DNA of 64,000 bases from Lysinibacillus_B sp050613145 (GTDB lineage Bacteria; Bacillota; Bacilli; Bacillales_A; Planococcaceae), in assembly GCF_050613145.1 (NCBI RefSeq), contig NZ_CP192507.1, forward strand, positions 2,046,001 through 2,110,000, written 5' to 3'. Positions 51,342 to 59,577 of the stretch are shown here, in pieces. The position numbers were made by a program, and so were the translations under genes. How positions within the stretch are numbered: the first letter of the stretch is position 1; the number at the start of each line of letters is the position of its first letter. The notes under the pieces are model-generated. The model was not told the origin of the DNA, searched no databases, and saw only the letters and a program-made list of their open reading frames with translations.

Positions 51342-51410
51342 ATGGTTGCGTAATTTTCAAGTTAACGACAGCAATTAAGATGCGCTTCCAATCTTTTGAT
51401 TCCTTATAAA
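51342..51410 (-). pseudogene. Relic of the 3' end of an SMR transporter gene
   Basis: These 69 bases match the 3' end of the intact SMR gene at 52130-52210 (TTGCGTAATTTTCAAG, ACGACAGCAATT, TTCCAATCTTTTGATTC) with one deletion of about 18-20 bases. The preceding terminator is similar too, so this is one arm of a partial direct repeat flanking the gene at 51499. Confidence 0.6.
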
Positions 51411-51498
51411 CCTATCAAATTGTACTAACGCAACAGGTCATTTCAACACTGTGCTTTTTCAAAGATAAAAGACATACCTTCTTAATAGGAGGGGGGAT

Positions 51499-52098
51499 AT
51501 GTTAAAAAAGATATGGATGATTGTCGCAATACTTATAGTGGGAATAGCCTTGTTTGTCTTGTTAAATAAAGATTTGGTTCCTAAAGAAGAATTACATACT
51601 ACTACATTGGCAATGGTTAAAGAAAAACTTCATGAGAAATACGTCGGTGTTGATGTAAAAATAACTTCAAAGAAAGAATTGGTCATACAAGTCGTAGGCG
51701 ATGAACAATATGTCGATTCCGTAAAAAAGGATATGGCGTCCATTGCAAAACGTGTACTCCAAAACACTACATTAAAAGACTATACAATTGTTTTTGAAAG
51801 ATGGGAGTTCATTAACGATGAAAATAAAATGATAAACAAAGAGCTTCACCATTTAACAGCAACTCTAATGGAGGGGCTTAAAGTTTACGACATTTTCGAG
51901 AATATAACGATAGAGAATCAATCAACCATTATTATTCAAACATCAATAAACAGTTCAGATTTAGAAGCACAACAGTTAGCGATGGAGGTGGAAAGAACCG
52001 TACATGACATTTTACATTCTAAGGAACTGAATTCATTATCCAATACTATCTCTTATGAAATTAAAATATTAAATGCTAAAGGAAAAGTAATAAATTAA
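51499..52098 (+). CDS. Membrane-anchored hypothetical protein, possibly DUF4030-like (199 aa)
   Basis: A 199-residue protein with a single N-terminal membrane segment (about 5-22) and an external or cytoplasmic mixed alpha/beta part. Two similar halves seem present (about 40-105 and 115-195), both with a pattern of a long helix followed by (E/I)I.IQ...; the resemblance to DUF4030 is weak. AGGAGGGGGG precedes the ATG. It is bracketed by partial direct repeats of a terminator and SMR gene end, so it may have been inserted here. Confidence 0.6.
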   Translation: MLKKIWMIVAILIVGIALFVLLNKDLVPKEELHTTTLAMVKEKLHEKYVGVDVKITSKKELVIQVVGDEQYVDSVKKDMASIAKRVLQNTTLKDYTIVFERWEFINDENKMINKELHHLTATLMEGLKVYDIFENITIENQSTIIIQTSINSSDLEAQQLAMEVERTVHDILHSKELNSLSNTISYEIKILNAKGKVIN

Positions 52099-52100
52099 AC

Positions 52101-52131
52101 ACCACCCGCAAATCGCAGGTGGTGTTGTTTT
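52101..52131 (+). terminator. Terminator after the membrane-anchored hypothetical gene
   Basis: The stem ACCACC(C)GC / GCAGGTGGT is followed by GTTGTTTTAT. It also flanks the end of the convergent SMR operon. Confidence 0.75.
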
Positions 52132-52444
52132 ATTGCGTAATTTTCAAGCCAACGACAGCAATTATAATAAACGAAATAAATAAAATACGTTTCCAATCTT
52201 TTGATTCTTTATAAAAAATCATGCCGACCAGTGTTCCACCAACGGTACCAATCCCTGTCCAAACCGCATAGGATAAGCCCATCGGTAACGTTTTCATAGC
52301 GAGCGCTAAAAAGCTGAAGCTACAAATAAAAGAACCAAATAAAATAGCAAAAGAAGACAAGGCTCTCTTTTGCGCTACCTTGTTCATTCCAATTATACCA
52401 AACACTTCAAATATACCAGCTAAAATTAAATAGATCCATGCCAT
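52130..52444 (-). CDS. SMR family efflux protein, second subunit of a pair
   Basis: A small multidrug resistance transporter of 104 residues with four helices. The conserved Glu in helix 1 is in LAGIFEVFG. MGLSYAVWTGIGTVGGTLVG in helix 3 is the family signature. Its start overlaps the stop of the first SMR gene by one base (TAATG), so the two are co-translated and probably form an antiparallel heterodimer that exports cationic drugs or guanidinium-like compounds. Confidence 0.92.
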   Translation of the reverse strand: MAWIYLILAGIFEVFGIIGMNKVAQKRALSSFAILFGSFICSFSFLALAMKTLPMGLSYAVWTGIGTVGGTLVGMIFYKESKDWKRILFISFIIIAVVGLKITQ

Positions 52445-52782
52445 TATGCATTCCTCGTTTCATTCGGTTTAGCGGATACGAGCTTTAAGCCCATCACACC
52501 GACAAGTAATAGCGTAATAAAGCCCACTTTAGTGAAGCTAAACGGTTCATTGAATAGAAGGGTTTCGACAATGACTGTACCCGCTGTACCAATACCTGTA
52601 AAGACAGCATATACCGTTGCAACGGGTAGCTTTTCATTGGCGATGAGTAAAAGATAAAAGGACAGAACGATTAAAGCAATCACGCCACTCCACATCCAAA
52701 AAGAGCTGGCGTATTTTAACCCCATCGCCCACAAAATTTCGATAATGCCCGCTAATAATACGAGCCCCCAATAGCGATTCAT
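52444..52782 (-). CDS. SMR family efflux protein, first subunit of a pair
   Basis: A 112-residue SMR protein with four helices; the conserved Glu is in LAGIIEILWAMGLKYA and the signature in VATVYAVFTGIGTAGTV. ATG 52782 follows AGGAGG by six bases. It overlaps the end of the TetR gene by four bases (ATGA). Paired with the next SMR gene as in YkkCD/YvdRS-type heterodimers. Confidence 0.92.
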   Translation of the reverse strand: MNRYWGLVLLAGIIEILWAMGLKYASSFWMWSGVIALIVLSFYLLLIANEKLPVATVYAVFTGIGTAGTVIVETLLFNEPFSFTKVGFITLLLVGVMGLKLVSAKPNETRNA

Positions 52783-53351
52783 GATGAAACCTCCTGTTGT
52801 GATATTCCATTCCAAAACACAAGCCAGCCAGCTTGTAAGCGCCGTTCAAAACGCTCATTATTCCCGTATAACATTTCGACGCATAAACTATCGAGTAAAG
52901 CTAAATAAGCAATTGCCGCATCTTCAGAACATACGGCTAGCTGATGCTCCGCAAAATATACGCTAAAGAGCTGTTCTAGCGTATCTAAGTAAACATTGAC
53001 CTGCTCCGCAGTGCCTGCCTCTAAATGCTGTGGTGCAAAAAATGATGTGCGAATAAAAAATTTCGTGGCAACTTGCTCTTGAAAACGCTGCTCCCATGCA
53101 CGTAATAATGCAAATAGCTTGTGCTGTAGAATATCGTCATGCGTAGCCATAAAATCGCGCATAAAAGCAAGTTCCTGTTCTAACACATCCTGATAAAGTG
53201 TCTGAAAGAGCATGTCTTTACTTTTAAAATACGTATAGATGGACTGTTTTTTTATACCAACCTCTTCAGCTATTTGTGCAAGAGAACCACCATCATAGCC
53301 ATTTTCAGCGAAGTTTTTGAGTGCTGCTGCTTTAATTTTATGAATCGTCAC
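52779..53351 (-). CDS. TetR family regulator of the SMR pair
   Basis: A 190-residue TetR-type repressor with helix-turn-helix GSLAQIAEEVGIKKQSIYTYFKSKDMLFQTL and a TetR_C_6-like ligand domain. The start is GTG at 53351 behind AAGGTGAT. It is the first gene of a three-gene operon with the two SMR proteins, and a palindrome lies just upstream. It probably responds to a cationic substrate of the pump. Confidence 0.9.
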   Translation of the reverse strand: MTIHKIKAAALKNFAENGYDGGSLAQIAEEVGIKKQSIYTYFKSKDMLFQTLYQDVLEQELAFMRDFMATHDDILQHKLFALLRAWEQRFQEQVATKFFIRTSFFAPQHLEAGTAEQVNVYLDTLEQLFSVYFAEHQLAVCSEDAAIAYLALLDSLCVEMLYGNNERFERRLQAGWLVFWNGISQQEVSS

Positions 53352-53363
53352 CTTATCACCTTC

Positions 53364-53377
53364 CTAACGTTCGTCAG
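53364..53377. promoter_or_regulatory. TetR operator of the SMR operon
   Basis: CTAACGTTCGTCAG is a pseudo-palindrome of the form CTRACG-NN-CGTYAG, typical of TetR-type sites, 13 bases upstream of the TetR gene. Confidence 0.6.
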
Positions 53378-53465
53378 TTGAATGATATCACATATATATT
53401 TGTGAAGCAACTGATATTTAAACAGTAAAAAATAGGGGATGGGCTAGTGGTAGTCAGATGAAAAA

Positions 53466-53496
53466 AGGTACAGAAATATATAATTCTGTGCCTTTT
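53466..53496 (-). terminator. Terminator after the 296-aa hypothetical gene
   Basis: On the minus strand the stem GGCACAGAA / TTCTGTACC is followed by TTTTTTC. Confidence 0.7.
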
Positions 53497-53511
53497 ATTT
53501 TTTATACGTAA

Positions 53512-54402
53512 TCATAAAAAGTCAGCAGGCAAGCACCCCATGAATGCGTCCAATCGCTCTTGCGTTATACGTAATCCACTCATCATTCTAGTTTTAGTTT
53601 TTTGCAGTTGTTTCGTATAGTTATTAAAATCATCCACACTTAAGAAATTCTGCAATTGCTCTTGTTTGACGATTCTTCTTTCAAGATGAATCAGTTCAAC
53701 GAGAGAAGCTTCGATTTCTTGTGAAGTACGTGATTTTAAACTTAACTTGATTCGATTATCATTATGTTTCTTTTGAATTGTTCGTAGTAATACTAACGGG
53801 TCTCCTATATATTTTAGTAGTAACGATTCCTCGATATCGTATAAATCTACAAGCTCATTCACATCAAAGTAATCCATTAATAGCGTTTGACAATAGACGA
53901 GATGTTTTTTCGATTGTTCGGTTGACTGCATTGTATCAAACTTTTCCATTTCGATTTTCAAGTCAATCGGGTACTTTAGGAGGTCACTAATATGTGCTGA
54001 GGAAAAGCCTAATGAGCATTGTCGTACTTTCTTGTCGGACGTGCTGACATCGAGCTCAAATATACTAAATGCATGCCTTTCTAAAAACAGATCATATTGT
54101 AAGTATGAAAATAAAAAATATGAATATGAATTGAGATGAGAATAATAAGTTGTGTTATGAAGTGAAAAAGATTTAATCGGAATACATGATTCATGCTGTA
54201 GATGTGCAGTGAGTTCATACACCTGCTTTTGAATCAATTGAATAGAATTTTTCACAAAGTAGATATGAGATAGAAGAAATGGAGTGGATTCGGAACAGCC
54301 TGATTGGGCAAAAAGTTCCTCCTCTTTTAACGACAAATAATGATGTATGCGTGCATTTGTGCCAAAATCAATGTGTAAAAGTGGATGGAAAAAATGGTAC
54401 AT
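53512..54402 (-). CDS. Hypothetical cytoplasmic protein (296 aa)
   Basis: A 296-residue protein that I do not recognise, predicted mostly alpha-helical, with no signal or membrane segment and a long C-terminal helical part (about 215-296). ATG 54402 is chosen because AAGGAG lies nine bases upstream; the open frame extends 26 codons further without a site. It lies downstream of the two-component genes on the same strand, but a terminator separates them. AT-rich codon use slightly differs from the neighbours. Confidence 0.65.
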   Translation of the reverse strand: MYHFFHPLLHIDFGTNARIHHYLSLKEEELFAQSGCSESTPFLLSHIYFVKNSIQLIQKQVYELTAHLQHESCIPIKSFSLHNTTYYSHLNSYSYFLFSYLQYDLFLERHAFSIFELDVSTSDKKVRQCSLGFSSAHISDLLKYPIDLKIEMEKFDTMQSTEQSKKHLVYCQTLLMDYFDVNELVDLYDIEESLLLKYIGDPLVLLRTIQKKHNDNRIKLSLKSRTSQEIEASLVELIHLERRIVKQEQLQNFLSVDDFNNYTKQLQKTKTRMMSGLRITQERLDAFMGCLPADFL

Positions 54403-54544
54403 ACACTCAACTCCTTTTTTCGAAACGTACATTATCATCATGCCCCATTTAAAGAAACACCTAAACGTACTTAAGCCCAAAATAAGGATAAATTAGAGAA
54501 GCTACTTTAGAATATGGCTATATAAATGATTCAGTTAAGCATTT

Positions 54545-54576
54545 AAAAACCCTTTCCACAATATTTGTAGAAAGGG
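54545..54576 (-). terminator. Terminator of the two-component operon
   Basis: On the minus strand the stem CCCTTTCTAC / GTGGAAAGGG is followed by TTTTTAAATG. Confidence 0.75.
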
Positions 54577-54590
54577 CAGTCGTTTATCAC

Positions 54591-55214
54591 TTAATCAATC
54601 CACCCTTGTTCTTTTGCAAGGATGGCGGCTTCTGCGCGGGATTCGACATGTAATTTCGTAAAGATTTTGGATAAATGATTTTCGATTGTGCGTTGTGTAA
54701 CACCTAGTTCAACAGCGATTGCTTTATTCGTCCATCCTTGTGCTACGCGTTTCACAATAGCTAATTCCTTTTCATTTAAAATCGTCTCTTGATCTGTTGA
54801 TGAAGCTTTCGTTCTTCTTGCCATAAAATCTAAAAAGTCAGCCGGTATTAGGATTTCATTTCGGAGTGTGGCACTAATCGTTTGTACTACCTGTTCTTTC
54901 GTTGCGGTTTTAGATAATAATCCGTCTACTTTACGACATGATAGCAACTCATAATAATCCGTCAATTCAAAACCTGTATATAAAATAATGTATGTTTCAG
55001 GGTAAGTCGCCTTTATCTTTGCCGCGAGCTCCACCCCATTGATCGGTTTCATATGGATATCGAGTAAACATAGGGTATAGTCGTCACCTTGTAATCGCTC
55101 CATGACTGCGTCTGGGTTTTGTTCTGTATGTACTGACCATTGCTCAATTGGCTCAAGTAAAGCTTTCGTTCCGTTTAGTACAACTGGATGATCATCTACT
55201 ATTAACAGTTTCAC
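54591..55214 (-). CDS. ComA-like response regulator (NarL/FixJ family)
   Basis: A 207-residue response regulator: receiver domain (about 1-120, phospho-acceptor Asp52 in LLDIHMKP, acidic pair DDHP, Lys in LLSKTA) and a LuxR-type helix-turn-helix (about 140-205, GWTNKAIAVELGVTQRTIENHLSKIFTKLHV). The patterns VVLNGTKALLE, IILYTGFELTDYYE and SRAEAAILAKEQG resemble ComA of Bacillus subtilis. GTG 55214 overlaps the kinase gene stop by four bases (GTGA). It should be phosphorylated by that kinase. Confidence 0.92.
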   Translation of the reverse strand: MKLLIVDDHPVVLNGTKALLEPIEQWSVHTEQNPDAVMERLQGDDYTLCLLDIHMKPINGVELAAKIKATYPETYIILYTGFELTDYYELLSCRKVDGLLSKTATKEQVVQTISATLRNEILIPADFLDFMARRTKASSTDQETILNEKELAIVKRVAQGWTNKAIAVELGVTQRTIENHLSKIFTKLHVESRAEAAILAKEQGWID

Positions 55215-57394
55215 AACATCACGTCCTTCATTGATATCAAAATCGATAAACCTTCTGCCTCTGTGGAAGAGATATCCATCGTGCCATTGAATGCTCGAAC
55301 ACGTTCACGCATGCCTTTTAATCCCATCGAATCACTCTCATCCAAATTATCTATATTTAAACCAATTCCATCGTCTTTATAATGAATTTCAACTCCGCCC
55401 GGAATCGCTAATACTTCTAATGTGACATTCTTTGCTTGCGAATGTTTATATGCGTTATTTAAGAGCTCTTGTACAAGGCGATAAATCATTAGGGGGTAGG
55501 TGGCATCTGTTAACGATAACGGCTCAATTCGCTCCTGCAAAATGAAATCGGCACGCATTTTCATTTTTTGCGTAAATTTCTTTAGTGCTGCTTGCAAGCC
55601 CAACGTATCAAGTAGGGGAGGGTTTAAATTTTCACAGTACTCCCGTAGCTCGTAGGACACTTCAAGTAGCTGATCACGAATCGTCTCAATTTTTTGCTCA
55701 CTTAGTTCACCTTGCTCAAGGTCAAGTTCTCTCGCTAAAAAAAGCTGCTCCTGCAAAATGGTATCATGTAATTCGTGTGCTAAAATGACTTTTTCCTTCT
55801 CTACAAATTGCCAGATTAATTTATCGAGCCATGGAATGGATTTTTGTTGCAGTGACATTTCTTGGACTAATTCTTCTACTTGTTTCAGCGTATGTAAAAA
55901 GGTATCGCAATACAGCGCAATCATTTCTAACCAAATAATTTCCTCATGTTGCAGTTGAATTTTTTCATCTGGTGAGCCAATCGATAAAATATACTGTTGG
56001 TCTGCATTACGATGAAGTAAAAGCTCATAAAAAGGACCGCGCTTTGTTACTTCAAAAGGCATCACAGAAATTTGCTGCGCGGGCATCGTATAAATGGCCA
56101 ATGCCTCAAAGCCAAGCTTTTCTTTCACTTCTTTTAAAACGATATCCGTTAACTGTACTTCTGATCGCGCTTTACCAATTCGTTGAATGACAGCATATAA
56201 GCCATGAATCGAACGCCCATTTGTTGTGACGAGCAGCTTTCGTTGTTGAAAGTCTACTTTCTCTTTCACATAAAGGAGTATAAACGTAAGAATGAGCGTT
56301 AAACAAAACAAAATCAATGCATCCTGAACATCAAAAACATCCCGCCAAATAACCGTAATGAACGCCGTTAAAACTGTAGCTGTTATAACGGATATATTCC
56401 CATAATAGCGGATTCGGGAAAGGTGATATTGTAAACCAAACAGCCGCTCCGTTAATTGGGTAAAAATAAAACTAAACGGAATGAATAGTAAAAACACAGC
56501 TAAAATTTCAGATGACACAAGAGGTCGCTGAAACAATACTTCAGGAACAACAAATAAAAAGACAAACGGTAAAATAGGTAAAATGCAACTATAAATTAAA
56601 AATTTAAGCTGCAATCGCTTTGAAATCGTATAGCCATATAGCAAAATCCCAAACACCGTTAGTAAACCGGTAGAGAAAAATACAAGTGTACCCCATCCAG
56701 CAAATGTACTAAACGCATTGCTCCATATAGCACGAATACTGATAAAGAATATCGCAATAGGAAAGCTATATATAAACATAAGATTTTTCGTATAAGGCCA
56801 TCGCACTCGTAGTAGAGCAAAGTAATTGCGTAAAAAATGCACCAATATACTAATTCCGAGTAACATAGCGGTTGAAATCGTTACACTACCAATATGGTTA
56901 CCTCGGCTTGAAGCACCTGCACTAATATAAGCAAGTGATACAGCCAGTAAAAACAAAATGAGCATCGGTAACAGCTGATTTTGCTTATAACGATATAAAT
57001 AACAAGCTGTCAGTAACGTAATGATAAAATAAATACACGGAATGACAAAGTGCATATAAAACATATACGGTAAATCTGCGTTACTCACCGTGATGTCCTT
57101 TACTTCTGTATGATGAAGCACTTGAAGTTGAGTGGCAGTCGAAATATCTGTTGTCCCTACCTGTACTGGCTTCTCATCTACTAATAACAGAAAATCCCCA
57201 ACGGCAATCCCTTGTTCCTTTGCCCATTCTTCAGCCCATATCGATTCAATGGTCCAGCCATCATCCTGTTGTTGAATCTGTATGCCAACCAATGGCTGTT
57301 GGTACGCGACCGTTAGCACATACCCCCCCATGACAATATAAAAAAACATTGCTATGTAAAACCAATATTGTTTTAAGCGTTTTAAAAAATCCAT
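55211..57394 (-). CDS. ComP-like sensor histidine kinase with PDZ-like external domain
   Basis: A 727-residue membrane kinase. One helix (about 11-31) is followed by a PDZ-like loop (about 35-100, WAKEQGIAVGDFLLLVDEKPV) and then about nine more helices up to residue 375, as in ComP. The cytoplasmic part (about 380-727) has a GAF-like spacer, a HisKA_3 dimerisation domain with His543 in LAHELHDTILQ and an ATPase domain with ELLNNAYKHSQA and DDGIGL. GAGGGAG precedes the ATG. It is divergent from a 26-residue peptide gene across a cluster of TTTCGG repeats. Confidence 0.92.
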   Translation of the reverse strand: MDFLKRLKQYWFYIAMFFYIVMGGYVLTVAYQQPLVGIQIQQQDDGWTIESIWAEEWAKEQGIAVGDFLLLVDEKPVQVGTTDISTATQLQVLHHTEVKDITVSNADLPYMFYMHFVIPCIYFIITLLTACYLYRYKQNQLLPMLILFLLAVSLAYISAGASSRGNHIGSVTISTAMLLGISILVHFLRNYFALLRVRWPYTKNLMFIYSFPIAIFFISIRAIWSNAFSTFAGWGTLVFFSTGLLTVFGILLYGYTISKRLQLKFLIYSCILPILPFVFLFVVPEVLFQRPLVSSEILAVFLLFIPFSFIFTQLTERLFGLQYHLSRIRYYGNISVITATVLTAFITVIWRDVFDVQDALILFCLTLILTFILLYVKEKVDFQQRKLLVTTNGRSIHGLYAVIQRIGKARSEVQLTDIVLKEVKEKLGFEALAIYTMPAQQISVMPFEVTKRGPFYELLLHRNADQQYILSIGSPDEKIQLQHEEIIWLEMIALYCDTFLHTLKQVEELVQEMSLQQKSIPWLDKLIWQFVEKEKVILAHELHDTILQEQLFLARELDLEQGELSEQKIETIRDQLLEVSYELREYCENLNPPLLDTLGLQAALKKFTQKMKMRADFILQERIEPLSLTDATYPLMIYRLVQELLNNAYKHSQAKNVTLEVLAIPGGVEIHYKDDGIGLNIDNLDESDSMGLKGMRERVRAFNGTMDISSTEAEGLSILISMKDVML

Positions 57395-57468
57395 ATAACT
57401 CCCTCACTTGTTATGACTATATCTATTATCAACGAACCACACCTCTACGTGAAGTAGTTATGGATAAT

Positions 57469-57540
57469 TTTCGGAAAATAATAAAATAGGGAATACGGCA
57501 CCGAAAGGAATTTTTCGGAAAGCCGAAATCGTTTTTTCGG
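57469..57540. promoter_or_regulatory. Cluster of TTTCGG half-sites including a ComA-box-like TTTCGG-N4-CCGAAA
   Basis: Five half-sites lie in 72 bases: TTTCGG at 57469, 57513 and 57535, and CCGAAA at 57501 and 57523. TTTCGG-AAAG-CCGAAA (57513-57528) is a perfect inverted repeat with the same N4 spacing as the ComA box TTGCGG-N4-CCGCAA of Bacillus subtilis. The cluster is 50-120 bases upstream of the small-peptide gene, the right place for an activator. Confidence 0.7.
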
Positions 57541-57590
57541 TACTCATCATGGTATGGTAAAGTTAGAAATTTAGTTTAGGAGTGGCATAT

Positions 57591-57671
57591 ATGGATCAAG
57601 AAGTAAAAAATGATTTATTATTACTTTCAAGTATACTGGGTGTTGTTTTATTAATGGCTTTTTTTGCGTAA
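57591..57671 (+). CDS. Hydrophobic micropeptide (26 aa) divergent from the ComP-like kinase
   Basis: A 26-residue peptide with an acidic/polar start (MDQEVKND) and a single hydrophobic helix (LLLLSSILGVVLLMAFFA). It has a strong ribosome-binding site, TAGGAGTGG, with good spacing, and lies behind the ComA-box-like cluster. A membrane gene follows after 40 bases. It has no Trp and no ComQ-like gene is nearby, so it is not a classic ComX. It may be a membrane-active or regulatory peptide; its function is unknown. Confidence 0.6.
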   Translation: MDQEVKNDLLLLSSILGVVLLMAFFA

Positions 57672-57711
57672 ATCAGGTGCAAACCGTTGTGAATAGGACG
57701 GGAGAATCAAA

Positions 57712-58182
57712 TTGAGTAAAAAGAAATTTATCTTGCAGGGAGCTCTATTTGGGGCAGTTGTTTCTTTCTTAATTGCGTCTATATTTACGATGGTGGTAAG
57801 AATGGTGGTAGGTGGTTATCTTTTCGGCACTGTTTTGAATTCCGGAGAACGATGGTTGTATTTTGCTGTCATCATTCCATTTAGTATGGCATTTGCTTGG
57901 TTAGGTGGCTATTTCTTTGACAAAAAACAAGTACGTACAAAAACACTTTGGAAAATCAGTTTTATGACCACACTTTTTATTCTTCTTTATTGCGGAACAA
58001 TCGGCGTTATATTTTGGGAAAGCATCATTCAAGGGAAATTTGAAACAATTAATGTTTCAGATACATTAGGATGGGGGATGTTTTATGCTTTCGTTTTAAC
58101 ACCATTCTTCACGCCTATTACACTACTACTTATTAACGTCTTTACTGAACTTATCTTAAAATTGGAATCTTACACAGACTGA
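57712..58182 (+). CDS. Four-helix membrane protein (156 aa)
   Basis: A 156-residue membrane protein with four helices (about 8-30, 48-70, 82-105, 120-148), not recognised as a family. The start is TTG at 57712, behind GGGAG. It is the second gene after the ComA-box-like cluster and probably in one transcript with the 26-residue peptide. It could be an immunity, export or accessory protein; this is only context inference. A strong terminator follows. Confidence 0.7.
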   Translation: MSKKKFILQGALFGAVVSFLIASIFTMVVRMVVGGYLFGTVLNSGERWLYFAVIIPFSMAFAWLGGYFFDKKQVRTKTLWKISFMTTLFILLYCGTIGVIFWESIIQGKFETINVSDTLGWGMFYAFVLTPFFTPITLLLINVFTELILKLESYTD

Positions 58183-58190
58183 ACGGAAAA

Positions 58191-58228
58191 GACCTGATTC
58201 TACGCAAAATCGTAGAGTCAGGTCTTTA
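58191..58228 (+). terminator. Terminator of the peptide/membrane protein operon
   Basis: The stem GACCTGATTCTACG / CGTAGAGTCAGGTC is followed by TTTATG. Confidence 0.8.
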
Positions 58229-58324
58229 TGTATTTGAAACTTTTCTTGATCGTAACCGTAAAATAATAAGGAATAATTTTCCTGAATTAAGTATTACACA
58301 CTCTAATTAAGGAGGTAGTTCCAT

Positions 58325-59443
58325 TTGAAGATGATAAGATGGCTGCTTATAACCATTATCGCTTTAGGAAGTATCGCGATCGGCGTTGGTATTTGGCTGT
58401 TTCAGAAGGACAGTCCAGAGTACGTAATTCAATTTATAAAGGGCAAAGCAGCAAATCAAGATGTAGCGCTTTCCATTCACTACAATGGGCACAGTTGGAT
58501 AGAGGTCAATGAATATGAGCCTCTTCCGCTAGCAAGTACGGTCAAAATGATTGTTGCGATTGAATATGCAAAACAAGCTGCAGATGGGCGGATTAACCCT
58601 GAACAAAAAGTCAGTTTAGAGGAGCTGGATCATTTTTATATCCCGAAAACAGATGGGGGCGCACATGCTGCGTGGTTAGCTGACATTAATGCGAAAGATG
58701 ATGTACCGTTGAGCGAGGTAGCGAATGGGATGATTGCCTATAGCTCCAATGCAAACACCGAATATTTAATGCAGGTGCTAGGGCTTGAGTCTATTAATGC
58801 TGTGCCAAAAAGCTTAGAACTTAGTCATCACGAGCCTTTGTATCCGATTGTCAGTGCATTATACATATCTGTTCAGTTGATGAATGAAAAAGGACTAACG
58901 AAAAAAGAAGTAGTAAATGAACTAAAGAATATGGATATGGATGAATACCGAAACCGTGCCATAGCTATTCATGAGAATTGGTTACATCAACCGCTGACCA
59001 AACAAGAAAAGCAGCAACTTTTAAAGGTAGTGGACATGGATCTTCAAAAGATCTGGTCTGACAGATTACCAAGAGCTACGACTTCAGATTATGTGACGAT
59101 TATGCAAAAGCTAAATAGCAAAGCGTACTTTAGCGAAACGATACACCACTATTTAGATCCGGTAATGGAACAATTAATGCAAAATCCGTCCAATCGTGAG
59201 TGGCTAATGCATGCCGGACAAAAGGGGGGCTCCACCGCTTTTGTTTTGACGAATGCGATGTATGCAACAGATCAAGATGGCAACCAAACAGAATTCGCCT
59301 TTTTTTCAAATGATTTATCTTTAATAGAACAAAAGAAACTTTCAAGAAATTTAAATAGCTTTAAGTTGAAATTTCTGACCGATGAAACATTTCGAACACA
59401 AGTAAAAGAAGAACTGTTGCATCTAGGGAGGGAGCGTAATTAA
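58325..59443 (+). CDS. Serine hydrolase, class A beta-lactamase-related
   Basis: A 372-residue protein with an N-terminal membrane anchor (about 7-25) and an extracellular beta-lactamase/transpeptidase fold. The motifs are SxxK (STVK, about 71-74), SxN (SSN in AYSSNANT) and KGG (QKGGSTAF). The long insert between the second and third motifs and the lack of a clear Glu166 region argue against a true antibiotic-degrading class A enzyme; a cell-wall or unknown role is more likely. TTG 58325 has AGGAGGTAG upstream. Confidence 0.8.
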   Translation: MKMIRWLLITIIALGSIAIGVGIWLFQKDSPEYVIQFIKGKAANQDVALSIHYNGHSWIEVNEYEPLPLASTVKMIVAIEYAKQAADGRINPEQKVSLEELDHFYIPKTDGGAHAAWLADINAKDDVPLSEVANGMIAYSSNANTEYLMQVLGLESINAVPKSLELSHHEPLYPIVSALYISVQLMNEKGLTKKEVVNELKNMDMDEYRNRAIAIHENWLHQPLTKQEKQQLLKVVDMDLQKIWSDRLPRATTSDYVTIMQKLNSKAYFSETIHHYLDPVMEQLMQNPSNREWLMHAGQKGGSTAFVLTNAMYATDQDGNQTEFAFFSNDLSLIEQKKLSRNLNSFKLKFLTDETFRTQVKEELLHLGRERN

Positions 59444-59577
59444 CTTTTCGCTCTTTGTAGAAATAATAAGGTTGTTTAATTCTTCTGGAACTAAAGGGAG
59501 CATAGTAAAGGAAGAATGGTAGCATGGCAGAAACGCATTAAAAGTAAACATTACAGAATTGCATGAAAGGAGGTTAT

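Noticed and set aside
57591..57671. ComX pheromone precursor
   Set aside because: The peptide has no Trp for isoprenylation, is short, and no ComQ-like isoprenyl transferase gene is adjacent.
58325..59443. Antibiotic-resistance class A beta-lactamase
   Set aside because: SxxK, SxN and KGG motifs are present, but the spacing between them and the lack of a clear Glu166 loop argue for a related serine hydrolase with another role.
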